Below, in pieces: positions 33,600 through 44,820 of a stretch of 64,000 nucleotides of DNA. How positions within the stretch are numbered: position 1 is the stretch's first letter; every line of letters starts with the position of its first letter. This DNA is from Solen grandis (lineage: Eukaryota > Mollusca > Bivalvia > Adapedonta > Solenidae), in the NCBI GenBank assembly GCA_021229015.1, contig CM037777.1, forward strand, positions 63,189,593 to 63,253,592, in the 5' to 3' direction. The notes under the pieces are model-generated. The model was not told the DNA's origin and did no database searches. It worked only from the letters and a program-made list of their open reading frames with translations. The position numbers and the translations under genes were made by a program.

Positions 33600-35185
33600 C
33601 ACTTAACATCTGAAGACTTGCTTAACCTTAGTCAAATTGTGTGAATCCTATATTTTCTATCAAACTGATTTCTTTACCAAGGAATAAATATCTACATAAA
33701 TTGGTATTGAATAATACGTAAAATACAAAATATAATATCACAAATACACTAGCAAAAATAACTTTATGGTGACCCTCTTTTGCCTACTATACAAAGTGAA
33801 CTTATATTTCAAAGTGTCCAGACTTTCATTCAAAATACGAAACGGTTTGATACGCACGTTGCTCATTGTTAAATGTTAGTGGACGACTTCCTTTTACATC
33901 TCTTTCTCCTCTTAACTACTCCTTTTTTTCTTTATCTTCAAAAATATTCATTAGATCTCCACTTATACTAGCATTTTTATCTCATTCAAAATATTTCTTA
34001 TTATATTATAAATTTAGCTCAAGATGTTTTCCCATATATCCTTTTAATAAGCTGCCTTCTTGTATAATTAAGTGTTTAATTTTTTCGTTCACATCCTATC
34101 CGAATTATTTGAATTTTTGTATACTGTGTTGTAATATATGATGGGAATAAATATGTTTAAACTAAAAATAACTTATGTTTGACTTCGGTAAAAAAAATGA
34201 TTTCGGGTAATTTGTTTGTTTTTTATTCAAATAAATAAAATAAATGTGATACCTCATGTAATTATATACATGTACATGTGTATAATAATGTAATAAAAGA
34301 TATCATATATACGGTATAGAGAGAATAAATGTAGTATTTATTTTTGACACGAATAAAATGCAAACAAAAACACGTGATAGTAAGGTTATATCATGATCCT
34401 TCAAATGCTTTGAAAGGCATATGCAAGCATCCATTGACATGGAGTTACAAGCTCTTTTGCTCTTGGTCTATAAAAGCTTGTAATTTCTATAAAATTTGAA
34501 CCAAGATCACAATTTAATGATGGATGGAATACCTTTTTTTCATAATATACATTTGCAGTTTCAGAAGCAGTAGATATTAATGTGTAACTGAAGTGCATCA
34601 ATCGGCAGTCGCATTTTTTCTGTTAATTTTAAAGTGGTTAGTGTTCACGTTCAAGAACAATTACATTACCACTTACTAAAGCCTTTGATATCCCATAATT
34701 ACATGTATGGCTGAAATGTTTTTCAACAGACTATAACGTTTGAAGTACCGACTTTAAAATAATGTTTTTGCTAAATTCTAAAGCAGTGAGGAATTGAATT
34801 TACGTATCCAGATTAAACGACATGGCGTGACCTATTTAAGGAATATACATAACTACATAATATTACAGATAATAAGATCTTCGAAAATGCTGCATCCATT
34901 TAACAAATATATAAACTCGGGATTAGACACAATTTTTACAATTTCACGTTGCCCCAAAACTGGAATTCTATATGTCCCTATGCATACCCATCGTAAGTAA
35001 AAAGTAGTTCCGGCAGAGCTAAATCACTCACTATATCACCTTGTGGATGATATGAATTTATCTCACTGATGTTTTACAGTATTTCCTAGTTTTTTTAGTA
35101 AATATAAAATAAAAGTGTTATATAAATGTGGTATAATAAATAATAAATCGGATTTTTTTAAATTTAGAAACGCTTCATCTTCCAG
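33600..35185. other. Intergenic, no supported gene
   Basis: Contains two modest open frames (34401-34601 minus; 34794-35000 plus, which ends near CCCATCGTAAGT, a donor-like sequence). Neither resembles a family I know. A broken or lineage-specific exon cannot be excluded. Confidence 0.45.
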
Positions 35186-35188
35186 TAT

Positions 35189-35347
35189 TAGCGACCACCT
35201 GTATTAAGCGGTCAACCTGCATTTAACGGTCAGTTTGAATAATAACAAACTAGACTTGTGTAATATGTTTATCCTCATTTAGCGGCCATCTCTGTTAAGC
35301 GGTCATTTTCTCTTGTTCCCTTCACTGACCGCTTTAGACAGGATTGA
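35189..35347. repeat. GACC(G/A)C-motif repeat end
   Basis: GCGACCACCTGTATTAAGCG, GGTCAACCTGCATTTAACGG, TTTAGCGGCCATCTCTGTTA, AGCGGTCATTTTC and TGACCGCTTTAGACAGG recur within 160 bp. These are subterminal-type repeats of a DNA transposon; the first is the inverse of the motif at 32578-32594. Confidence 0.6.
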
Positions 35348-36120
35348 CTCTTTTTGGTATTTTGGTACTTTGTTACCCAATATTTTACGAAATGCATGGT
35401 GCACACAAATGAGTGTATTTCTACTTATCTTTTCCCATTACATACTAGAACAGTTATATACGAGGAACAGGTTGTCGTAAACTAAATGCATGAAGTTCAA
35501 TGCCCGGAATAACTGTTCTACAGTGGCACTTCATGAAATGAAATACGTTAAGTAATTGTACTTGTTGTTCTACTTAGTGCCTGAAATGAACTACGAAGAT
35601 CTACCATTTCATCCGTGTGAAGCAAAAACAATGAATTTGCATGGCGTCTGATTTTAAATAAGGCCAATTCTATATGTTTTAGCAAAATATATGGAACAGA
35701 ATTAGGGCAAAAATTGCATCTCGCCGTCTTACAAGTCCATGTTTACACGTGACATTCTGCCTTTGTCATACTGACAAGTGGTATGCTGCATTATGTTATG
35801 TGCGTTTATCAATGCGGTCTACTGACTAATGCTCTTGTGTATTTTGCATCAGTTAATGATTTGGATTTCATGTGTCATAATTTGGTGGTGTTATATTTTA
35901 AAGTTTTGTTTAGCAACCATCAGACATTTGTTTTACATTTAACTGTCTAAACTGCCTCATCTGGACAGAATAATCAAAAAGAAGTTAATTCGTAGTATCA
36001 ATATCCTGCGTTTCGTTTTTACTCATGGGAGGAAACTGAATACTCGGAACTCTGGGAAGTAATATGATCATAACAGGAGTTGAAATATAATAAATGTATA
36101 ACAGCTTGACTTTTTTTTAG
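35348..36120. other. Intergenic, no gene seen
   Basis: No exon or repeat structure recognised by eye on either strand. Confidence 0.5.
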
Positions 36121-36480
36121 GGGGAGGGGGGGGGGGGGGGACGAGGGTTGGGGAGGGGGTCCGGGGACTTGCTACCCTGGATAAAAGAAGGGGATGCAAT
36201 CTGAGTGGTTTGTGAGGGAAATATGGCTGCTTTTTTAAGTTAGATAAACGTTTTATATATTAAAATCTAAGCTTTAGGCTAAATAGTTTTATTCTCACTT
36301 AGGGTAATTTTTAGTTGGGGGGGGGGGGGGGGGGGGGCAAAGCCCCTTGGAAAATATTTTTTCTAGGAGGACGGAGATGCATTCTGAGGGGCATCTGAGG
36401 GAAATTTGGTAGATTGTTTTCAGTTTCGACAAGATTCCTGTCCCACGACCCTTTTATCATTGAAAAAGGGGGGGGGGGAT
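36121..36480. repeat. Cluster of long poly-G tracts
   Basis: Runs of 15 G (36126-36140), 21 G (36317-36337) and 11 G (36468-36478), plus GGGTTGGGGAGGGGG at about 36145-36159. Such spacing is permissive for G-quadruplexes on the plus strand. Tract lengths may be assembly-dependent. Confidence 0.9.
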
Positions 36481-37474
36481 GTCAACGCTTGGAGGTTGTT
36501 GCAGTAGGCGGGCAGTTAACCTATTATTGCTCTTAGGAGGGACCAGTACTAGACTCACATCCTCCGTAAAATATCTCGCCTACAAAACCATGGTAGGTAG
36601 CCGCCGGGGCTTGAACTCACAGCCCGCTAATTCAATATATAGATCGTGAAAATATTTTTCTATATGATTTATAGTGACATTAATACGATTTTTATGGCAC
36701 TGGCTGCAAAACTAGGTTGCGAGTTCTAATCCAGCTTGGGGACCTTTTTGTTATATGTATTTAAACTTGTTAATAATGTCAAAAAATGAAAATAAAATGT
36801 ATGTTCAGCAATACTAAAGACGTTTGCCTGATTCAGATTAAAGCAGACACAATTCCGTTGCCATAATGACAGCGTAGATAAGTGACAGTGGATGCTCTCT
36901 CAGCAAGGGTCGGTTTGGGTGACTTGTAATTGGCTAACTTTATTTCAGTAAGGGATTTCCATTTACCCAATCAAGACAATTTCAGTCATCAGAAAATTGT
37001 ATTATCAGGCGGGGTTGGGGGTGGGGGGTGTTGCTCTCTAAGCCGCCCGGTGACTCTGGGAATTAATTACGAAAAGTACGAACAGTATGTAGATCGAAGA
37101 GATGTGCTCGTATATAAAAATTTTCGTGTTGTTCATTATTTTTAAATATTCATCTTTGTAAGCCTGAGCTCATTTTAATATCTGAAATGTTTGGCCTGCA
37201 CTTACAAAAGCAATGGAAAGTATTATGTACAATGCAATTATGTCTTTAAGCAGTGGATCTACTATCAATTTCAAACAATTTGTTTAAAAGAAATATTTTT
37301 TTCGAATTTAGAAAACAGCCACAGTTTCGTACTTCATTTTGCGGATTCTTCCCGAACAGTAGTATAAAGTGACTTATTATAGGTACGCCACCTTTTCTGT
37401 GGAAAACGAAATTTCTGTATAAACTGCTGAACTCCGAACTAGCGACAGCGAGTTCAGGTGACCAACTACAGTTC

Positions 37475-37775
37475 TACTCGAGTTATAGAGTGCCTCGGGT
37501 GCGGGGGGTCGTGGGTTCGATCCCTGGTCGCAACAAACCAAAGTCGCAAAATAAACACAAGTACTGTTAAAGCTCCTTTGCTTGGCGCTCACCATATAAG
37601 GGTCGTTGCAGGACTGGCTGGCCCAGTGTCAGGATAATGTGACTGGGTGTGGTATCATGCCACATGTCCACGGCGTGATACTGCAAAGTGGCAGCACTAT
37701 ATCTTTCTCAAGTAGACATCGTCTCCAAATGACTGAAATACTGTCCGTGGGACGTTAAACCCAATAAACAACACT
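37475..37775 (+). repeat. tRNA-headed SINE, family A, plus copy
   Basis: The B box GGGTTCGATCCCTGGTCG near 37513 is followed by the clean core TGTCAGGATAATGTGACTGG, GGTATCATGCCACATGTCCA and GATACTGCAAAGTGGCAGCA. The tail is CTGAAATACTGTCCGTGGGA then CGTTAAACCCAATAAACAAC. One of the best-preserved copies. Confidence 0.9.
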
Positions 37776-38640
37776 CGAGTAAACTCATATTGATGACGTA
37801 ATAAAATGTACTCTAGTTAGCAATCAACTGAACGCATGAGGTTTGCCCCTTGTGACGATATTTGTAAATAGACATATGATTAAAACAATAGATCTTTTTA
37901 TGACTTTTTTCGAGCTTGGGCTTGAATAAAGTAGCTGCCAGTGTACAGGCTTTTTTAAAGACAGGATATCATAGATATTTATAATTTTCTATACATTCGC
38001 CTAGATGCTTTCCGTCCGCCATATTGCTTTCTAGTCTACCCACCAACCTCACTAGGTTGAACTCGCGTAACCCTACATAGTTCGTAGGGTAAAAACCCCG
38101 CACGTTTTATTGCAACTCTGGTAACTCTAGTTAGCTCTAGTAGGTAAACTGAACTCGCTCCAGGTCAAACCGGCATAGCGCCCTCCAACGTCATAATGCT
38201 AGGTGCACATTTTGACATTTGTCATTCTGCTTGCGTACATGTGTTATTTTGCTTAGCTACATGTGTCATTCATCAATTCGTTAAACCGACGAAATAAATT
38301 TTAATACGAATGCGCAAACTGGACTGTCCAGCTATAGACAGTGCTATACGGTGATGAAATGGAAATAAAAGTAGACGTACTTTCAGTTGTTTATTAAGAT
38401 GTGAATGAATAATGAATGTTTAATGTAAAAAACAAATAACGCAGACGACGATTACACCGTATTGTACAAGTCAAAATGATGCAAGTTACTTAGACAAATG
38501 AAGCAATAAACATGTCAAAAGGCAAAATGTATTTTTTGCCCGAATTCTGTTCCATAAAAATAACTTAGTTTGTGTGGTAGTAAATGCTTTGTATATCAAA
38601 TAGATTGAATAAATTCCATAAACATAAACAATGGCATAAT
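37776..38640. other. Intergenic, no gene seen
   Basis: No supported exon or complete repeat. The sequence has moderate GC and several ACTCTAG / CTCTAGT repeats at 37800-38150. Confidence 0.5.
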
Positions 38641-38663
38641 GGGGACATAGAATATTTTTTTAA

Positions 38664-38785
38664 TCACGTGCGCACGCGATAGCTACTGCGTCCATTCTAC
38701 TATTGCATTGGCACGCGATAGCTACCTCGTGCGAACGCGGTGATTATCGCGTTCACGCGCAGTAGTTATCACGTGGACACACGAT
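38664..38785. repeat. CpG-rich GCACGCGATAGCTAC tandem block
   Basis: GCACGCGATAGCTAC occurs at about 38671 and 38710, with degenerate and inverted versions following (GCGGTGATTATCGCGTTCAC, GCGCAGTAGTTATCACGTGG, ACACGATAG). It is conspicuously CpG-rich against its AT-rich surroundings and partly self-complementary. Confidence 0.6.
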
Positions 38786-38828
38786 AGAGAAGAAACTTCA
38801 ATGTTCCTTTCTGTCACCTTAAATATAT

Positions 38829-39862
38829 AATATGGTTGACTAACCAGTTTTCGGGGTATAACAAGTTTTCGGGGTATTTTACTTTTACACCGTTTGCGCG
38901 TGAGAACGTGATATGACGAGTTGTTTTCGCTGTCCCATATGATCAAAACAAATGTCAACCATGCTCTAATATTCAAATTAAGACATCATGTGACTTCTTG
39001 TGTAAATTCTGGACAATGTTTAAGATGCACGTCCACTTCATTAAAATCTTGAACTCGTATTTGATTAGCTATTTTGTAGATCAAACTCATCTGAATTATT
39101 TAAATTGACATATTTTCAAACAAAAATCCATTTATATTTTTTATTTAAGTTAATACAACTTATAAGTTTAGTATTTTGCGCAGTCAGCAAACTAAATGTT
39201 ATCAATTACCCGGATAATAAGTCACATGATGGCTTAATTTGAATAAAAAAAAATGGCGGATATTTGTTATGAATTTTAAGGGGTTGGAAAATAGCTTGTG
39301 CGAGAAGCTTTTTAAGGTGTGTAAAGTATATGTTTTGTGATGAATATGTGTAAAAATGTTTTAATTATCCATATGTGTCATCAATGGTAACTGTCATTAA
39401 GTTTAAAATGAAAAAAAAAGATCGTCGAAGGGGGTGGGTGTAAGGTCAGCAGTTTTCCCGGATAAAGTTGCAAATTTTTCCGACCGTGGATGCTAATCAG
39501 AAAAAAAAACCAAATCAGCATCTCAGACGAAATAAAGGCTCTATAAATATCAAATAATAACAGCATTAATTCCCTGAAATGGAATTTTGATGCATATTTA
39601 ACTAACAGAGTATGTTGAGCTTAACTTGAAAATACCCCGAAAACTTGTTAGTAAATTTTTATGTCATCAACGTTGACCTACATTGGAATGAACGCTGCTC
39701 TGTTTTGATCGAGATGAATTTAAGATCGCAAATGTGTACAGGAAGTGGCAAAATTTATTGGTGCACCCCTTTATTCTAATTAAATGAAAATTTTAATGAT
39801 ATTTCATATGCAAATATGGATCGATCTCGTTAGTACCCCGAAAACTTGTTAGACCATCATAT
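38829..39862. mobile_element. ~1.03-kb foldback element with AAGTTTTCGGGGTA ends
   Basis: The left end has TATGGTTGACTAACCAGTTT then TCGGGGTA, followed at once by AACAAGTTTTCGGGGTA. The right end has TACCCCGAAAACTTGTTAG, then ACCATCATAT, ending near 39862, with an internal extra copy at 39633-39652. No coding interior was recognised. The doubled inner motif at each end suggests nested or tandem termini. Confidence 0.75.
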
Positions 39863-41395
39863 AAAACATTATGTCTAAAATGTTTTGTTTTTGTTTAAAA
39901 TTAGAAAATGAACCAAAGAAAATATACATTATTTACTTCAAGTTTTTATATATTTATTCGGTTTAGTTTGAAATAACAATTACTAATGAGTGTTTAGATT
40001 GGGAGATAAAATTTCAAATTTCGAGACAGTTTCGCTCTTCTTTGTGGAAAGACAGTTAACAGTTAACGACTTTCTTTTTATTTACGCTCTCCATGACAAC
40101 AAGGCTCGTCCTTGTCTAACCCCCAGGGGACCGCGAAACGAGAGGAAATCTTCAGAATTAATTAACCGGGCTAGAGGCCTTTTACAGTCGACCAGACGAT
40201 ACAATTAACTAATCAGTTCTTCAATGAATATGGCTGCGAACTCCACAGACATGGGTGTTGTAATAATTGTCTCCTTCCTTCCAAAGAAACCAGCTTTCAT
40301 TTGTCATCAGTTTTGGAGCGTATGGTGTGAAATTGTGAATGAGCTTGTCCGGAATCTCAAGATGTAGCTGTTGTTATCAATGAATAAGATGTTTCCGGTT
40401 TCCGTTTCTTAGTCGAATCGAATATATTCCATGTCGGTATTAAAGAATATTCAAATCGTAACGTAAACGATACTTCAGCTGCCTTCCCTTTTCTTATTGT
40501 TGTTTTTTACCTTGTCTATGATTTTTTATTCACGGGTGAGAACGGTATATTTATTTGAAACACAGTAGGTCGTTCTTAATGAATTTTGGTTATATATTAA
40601 ATTGAAAAAAGAAGTTAGGTAAAAACTTAATTTTCAGTCCTCGAAGGCGTAAATGGTACGCACACATTAGTGTGACCTACTTTAATAGTAAATGAATATA
40701 CATGTACTTATAAACGTTAAGTAAGTCTTTTCTAAAATTTGAATATTTAATACACAAACATTTTAATTTAATTATATATATGACAATTTATGTGAACAAA
40801 ATACTAAATTTAAGCAATCTGAAGCTTATTTATGGCAGATATACTGATGTCAAGATAACAATATACCATTTATTAAACAAAATAATGCTAACTTTGTTAA
40901 TTTAGCTCAGTTTTCACTAGATTAAGGGTAAGGAAAAAATCCGCAAGAGCTCGATAATGTCCGTATTTCTAAAATTTCTCAGCTCAAGTCAGAACTTTGA
41001 AAAAGTAAAAATTGCTTATTTATTGACATAGATGGATCTTTTTTCATTAGGTGTACTGAAAATGGTCATCGATATAGAATTTAAGGTATTAGCACCATAA
41101 TAGCCTTATTGCATATATTGCTACTGGATGGTAATATTCCTATGAAACTTTGACACTATGAAGATATTACAAAATGATAAAAAAATCAACTTTCATCTAA
41201 TTTGGGGGAGATAATCTGTATTTTAAGTAAATATTGAAGCCTATGGAAAAAGTACATTTTCTGTGAATATTAAAAATTGAATTTGATTTATGAGAAAAAC
41301 TCACGGTAGAACGATGCATTATATGATTCTGTTTCAAATTTCATGAAATAAAATCTAAACTTTACTGTAGAAAAATGGAGAAAGTCACTTTTTTA
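39863..41395. other. Intergenic, no gene seen
   Basis: An open frame at 39990-40208 was examined and not recognised. The remainder is AT-rich. Confidence 0.5.
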
Positions 41396-41399
41396 GTTT

Positions 41400-41572
41400 T
41401 CAGGGGAGATAATGTATGACAGCAAAATTATCGAGGGGAGGTAATAAAAGAAGTTCTGTAACATGTCATTAGGCGTCAATTTGCCCCTAAAATTTCCATT
41501 GTTTGACATTTTAAAAGCTTATATTGTACACATATATGCATGGCTTTGATGGAATTGATGGCTATTAGGGTT
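41400..41572 (+). repeat. Dispersed repeat family F, plus copy
   Basis: Shares AGGTAATAAAAGAAGTTCTG, GTCAATTTGCCCCTA, TTCCATTGTTTGACAT and GGCTTTGATGGAATTGATGG with the reverse complement of 51047-51200, in the same order. It is probably part of a longer ancient transposon. Confidence 0.75.
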
Positions 41573-41864
41573 CCAAATAGGGTTCCAAAAACTTAAAATA
41601 AATCAGATGTTTTGTGATGCACTTGGTTCTAATTCATCAATGTCAGAGCCCGTATTTTAGAATCAGACTCAAGCTTCAAAAAAAAGTAAAAGTCCTGAGA
41701 GAAATCCAACATATATATTATATAAAAAAAATACTGCAAAAGGAGGTGCAAGTAATTATAATATGATCCCCTCCCCACAAAAAAACAACAACAAACAACA
41801 AAAACAACAACAACAACAAAAAAACAACAACAAAAAAACACGGAGGCAGGACCAAACTCCGGCG

Positions 41865-42075
41865 CAGTGTATTGGCTCAATCATGACAGAGTTACCACGT
41901 AATCATTGTGTGTACCAAAGGTCACGCTGTTTGTTACCTGTGATTAAGTTGAATCTCAGCTATTTTTCAACTCACTGTGTCAGAGATCTGCGTTGGAGAT
42001 TGAGACAGGGCATTACATGAAATAGATAATAGGAATTGTCAGCCGGCAAATGGGCCAACTGGGGCGCTTATTAAT
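41865..42075 (+). repeat. Dispersed repeat family G (copy 1)
   Basis: Shares CTCCGGCGCAGTGTATTGGC, ATACCACGT / TTACCACGTAATCA, GTGTACCAAAGGTCACGCTG, TACCTGTGA and a GGGCCAACTGGGGCGC end with 62578-62760 in the same orientation. Preceded by a (CAA)n tract at 41780-41840. Confidence 0.65.
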
Positions 42076-42854
42076 CAAGATAACGTTAAAGTAATTAATT
42101 TCTTCTTATGTACTTCATGAATTTACGGAGCCCCAGTACTATCTGATAAGGAGTCTCTTAAGATGCCAATACATATTATTAGAAACACTAAACTATTTGC
42201 AGAAGTTGTAAAGATCACTTCAAATTTGCGCTTCTCGTGACTTTGTCTGAAATATATCATGCTGATGAATGAGGACCCTGGACTTCGAGTCAAATATTTG
42301 TCATTGAAAAGAAATATGCTTATATTGAGTAGAATAATTGTAAATAACAATAATATTGTAAGTTTGATATTATGCAAAGGATGTAGAATATCAACTGAGG
42401 AAACTAGAGTTGTATCGCGATATCTCGAGCACGGTGACCACTAAATATGATAGAACAATTAAAGATCGTGCAATTTTTCTTCAAGCACTGCAACTGTAGA
42501 CGTGTTCACAGCAATTTGTGAAAATACATTATCATAGTTCTTTAATCAATCTCTTATTTTGAAAATATACACAATGCATTTAACAATAAATTTATGTAAA
42601 TCAAATACAGAAATAAAAAAAATCATTACAACCTGCAGTAAAGATCGATTGCAATTTTCATGACAATGTCATTTTTTTAAAGAGTCATTTGAAATTGCTA
42701 AGTTGTCATGACAACGCAAATAAAGCTAAACTGATTTAAAAAGAGTTAGTCATGTGATCTACAAAAGAAAACAATACTCATAAGAAAGCAAACAATTTGT
42801 GATGAGATTTAATTTTGAGAAGAGCAATATTGACGAAAATTAAAACACCCTTAC

Positions 42855-43192
42855 TTGGTACTTTTCGACAATATATCTGCAATCAGAGCAGTTGTGAAGG
42901 CTTTTGTTAAAGATCCGATGCAGAACTTGGTGTGCTCCCTTGCCTTCACCTGTTGTTCTATATTGGCATGTCCGTAACCCCGAGAAAACAACACTTTATC
43001 GTCTTTCACAAGTGAAATGGCCAAAGCTGGCAGGTCACGACATTTTAGAGTGTGCTTAATAAATTTGTCCAGCTCGTGGTGCTTGGCCTTGTGGCCATTA
43101 TTTTCTTCCCTGTTCGCGATGGAACCTCCGGAAAATATCACCATCAGCTCCAGCACAACCCACGCGTTCTGAACAAGTTTCCCGAACTCCAT
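42855..43192 (-). CDS. Serine beta-lactamase/PBP-like protein, exon 1
   Basis: Encodes 112 codons plus two bases, ending at a GTAAGG donor (intron from 42854). Residues 10-24 form a hydrophobic stretch after MEFGKLVQN, a plausible signal peptide. Residues 40-112 match the start of the class C beta-lactamase / D-Ala-D-Ala carboxypeptidase fold seen in animal LACTB-like proteins: ELDKFIKHTLKCRDLPALAI, SLVKDDKVLFSRGYGHAN, and GSLTK (S94-K97), the catalytic SxxK motif with its preceding F-x-I-G-S context. The Tyr-x-Asn and His/Lys-x-Gly motifs would be in later exons, none of which was found in the downstream 42 kb. It is thus either a gene with very long introns or small exons, or a truncated copy. 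Substrate unknown. Confidence 0.85.
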
Positions 43193-43445
43193 TTTGCAAC
43201 CAAATCTCTCTTAATTTAACCACTTTTCCATGGACAGAACAATAACCTAAGATTAAACGTCTACGAACAATTACAAGATCTCGGTAGTGATTGCAGTGTC
43301 ATTCTACTTTGCTTAATTGAAAACCATTAGGAACGCCCTCCACAGGGGGCAACGCTAGTGCCTGCCCAATACCCGCTGTGCCGCTACATGTCTAGAAAGT
43401 CGATCTGGACTTAGCGGCGCAATTAATCGTGGTCCAACTGTAGCT

Positions 43446-43453
43446 CTTATAAA
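43446..43453 (-). promoter_or_regulatory. Candidate TATA box for the beta-lactamase-like gene
   Basis: TTTATAAG on the minus strand lies about 255 bases upstream of the ATG, in a less AT-rich stretch (43350-43700) than its surroundings. A start near 43420 would give a 5' UTR of roughly 230 bases. Position-based inference only. Confidence 0.3.
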
Positions 43454-44535
43454 TTCCATAACAATTATCCCCGCTTTAGTGTTTGCTTCCAGCACGAGCT
43501 GATGTCGAGTGCCGAGTAAGTCTACATCCGAACGACGGCACGTGGGGGTTTAATTAAAGTAAATCCCGTGTCTGCGCGAGGAGATCTTCTGTGGTATTCC
43601 GTTGTAATCAGGAACAGCGTGCCGAGTTTATTATCCGCTGCCACTTGATGATTACTCGGGTGTTTAAATCTTCCGGTATCACAACTAAAGTCCCAATTTC
43701 CAAACCGCAAATGTTTTCATTTATTTGATGCTTTCCTGGAATTTAAGTCGGAGACAGACCACAGTATCACATCTACAGAATTTTGCTAAATAAACGTTTT
43801 CCTAACACACATTTTTATATAATTCGCCAGAAAAAAATCCTTCTGTTCGCCCAAAACCACAACCATTCCATATTTTAATTAGGCGAAGAAAAATATAAAC
43901 TGTTTATTTCCACCAACATCTCCGAAAAAAAATTTGGTGGGTAGTTCTACTAAACTTTTGTTTCTATTTTATTTATTTTTTGCTTTTTACCTTTAGTCAT
44001 TTCTTTTTACAAGAAGTGACGAAAAACAGTAATTTTTCAACCGTAATAGCCCGAATGCAAAGAAACTAGTTTAAGATCGGTAAATAAAAAATATAGAGTT
44101 GGTCGGCTCAGTGAAAACAAATACCTTTATTATATATTTCTCTCATTATTTCGTTTACATTTTTTCGGACGAACACAAACACAATGCATTTGCTTTCTTT
44201 TTCCAGCGGCTTTAGGTTATAACTGCATTTATTGTCTAGGAAGCGCAAGTAATTGCAGCTAATTTTTACGGAGATCGGCAGCCGTGTTGCAAGCATGGTC
44301 CCGCAGTATAACGTATACCCTGTGATTAGACCAACTTCTTTTTATTAAACTATCTGTCACTATGGTTATCTCACAATTCATCAAGGTGCCCGAACCGTCC
44401 AATTACCGATTTGTTACACGTAAATTACACAACTGCAAGTTTTCTCTATTGTAGGTCTTTCTAAGGCCTTTATGAAGTCTAGATGTCTAGCGTCAGGGGA
44501 AAAATCTAGCGTCAACAAAGGAAGAGGAAATCAAA
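43454..44535. other. Upstream intergenic, no gene seen
   Basis: No exon recognised. 43500-43700 is relatively GC-rich for this window, in keeping with a promoter-proximal region. Confidence 0.45.
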
Positions 44536-44540
44536 GCGTC

Positions 44541-44820
44541 CAATGAACTGTGAGACTGCCAGCGGGGTTATCATTAAATAGTGGTAAGCAAGTCTTACAC
44601 TCTGTATTGAAGTAGATCTATTGGATTCACTCCAATGAATCAAGCTGGTGTGCGTTTTGTATTCCTTGGACGAATTTGCTGGGATGTCCTCGATATATTT
44701 ACAGGAATGAGAGCGAAAACCAGCTTGATTCACATGAGTGAACCCTATAGATTCACCTCAATACAGTGTCAGTCTCGCGTACTGCTATTCATTATTTCCC
44801 CGTCGGCAGTCTCATAGCGC
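44541..44820. mobile_element. 280-bp MITE with ~110-bp inverted arms
   Basis: The left arm (44541-44655: TGTGAGACTGCC ... TGTATTGAAGTAGATCTATT ... AATCAAGCTGGT) and the right arm (44715-44820: ACCAGCTTGATTCACATGAG ... TCACCTCAATACAGTGTCAG ... GGCAGTCTCATAG) are inverted complements with scattered mismatches. Both strands start an identical MNQAG frame because of the dyad. Non-coding foldback MITE. Confidence 0.85.

Noticed and set aside
34401..35000. Two open frames of 66 and 68 codons, one ending near a GTAAGT
   Set aside because: No recognised family, no convincing acceptor and no conserved motif; kept only as a possible element interior.
41763..42020. Gln/Asn-rich plus-strand frame
   Set aside because: It arises from a (CAA)n tract joined to a dispersed repeat shared with 62.6 kb.
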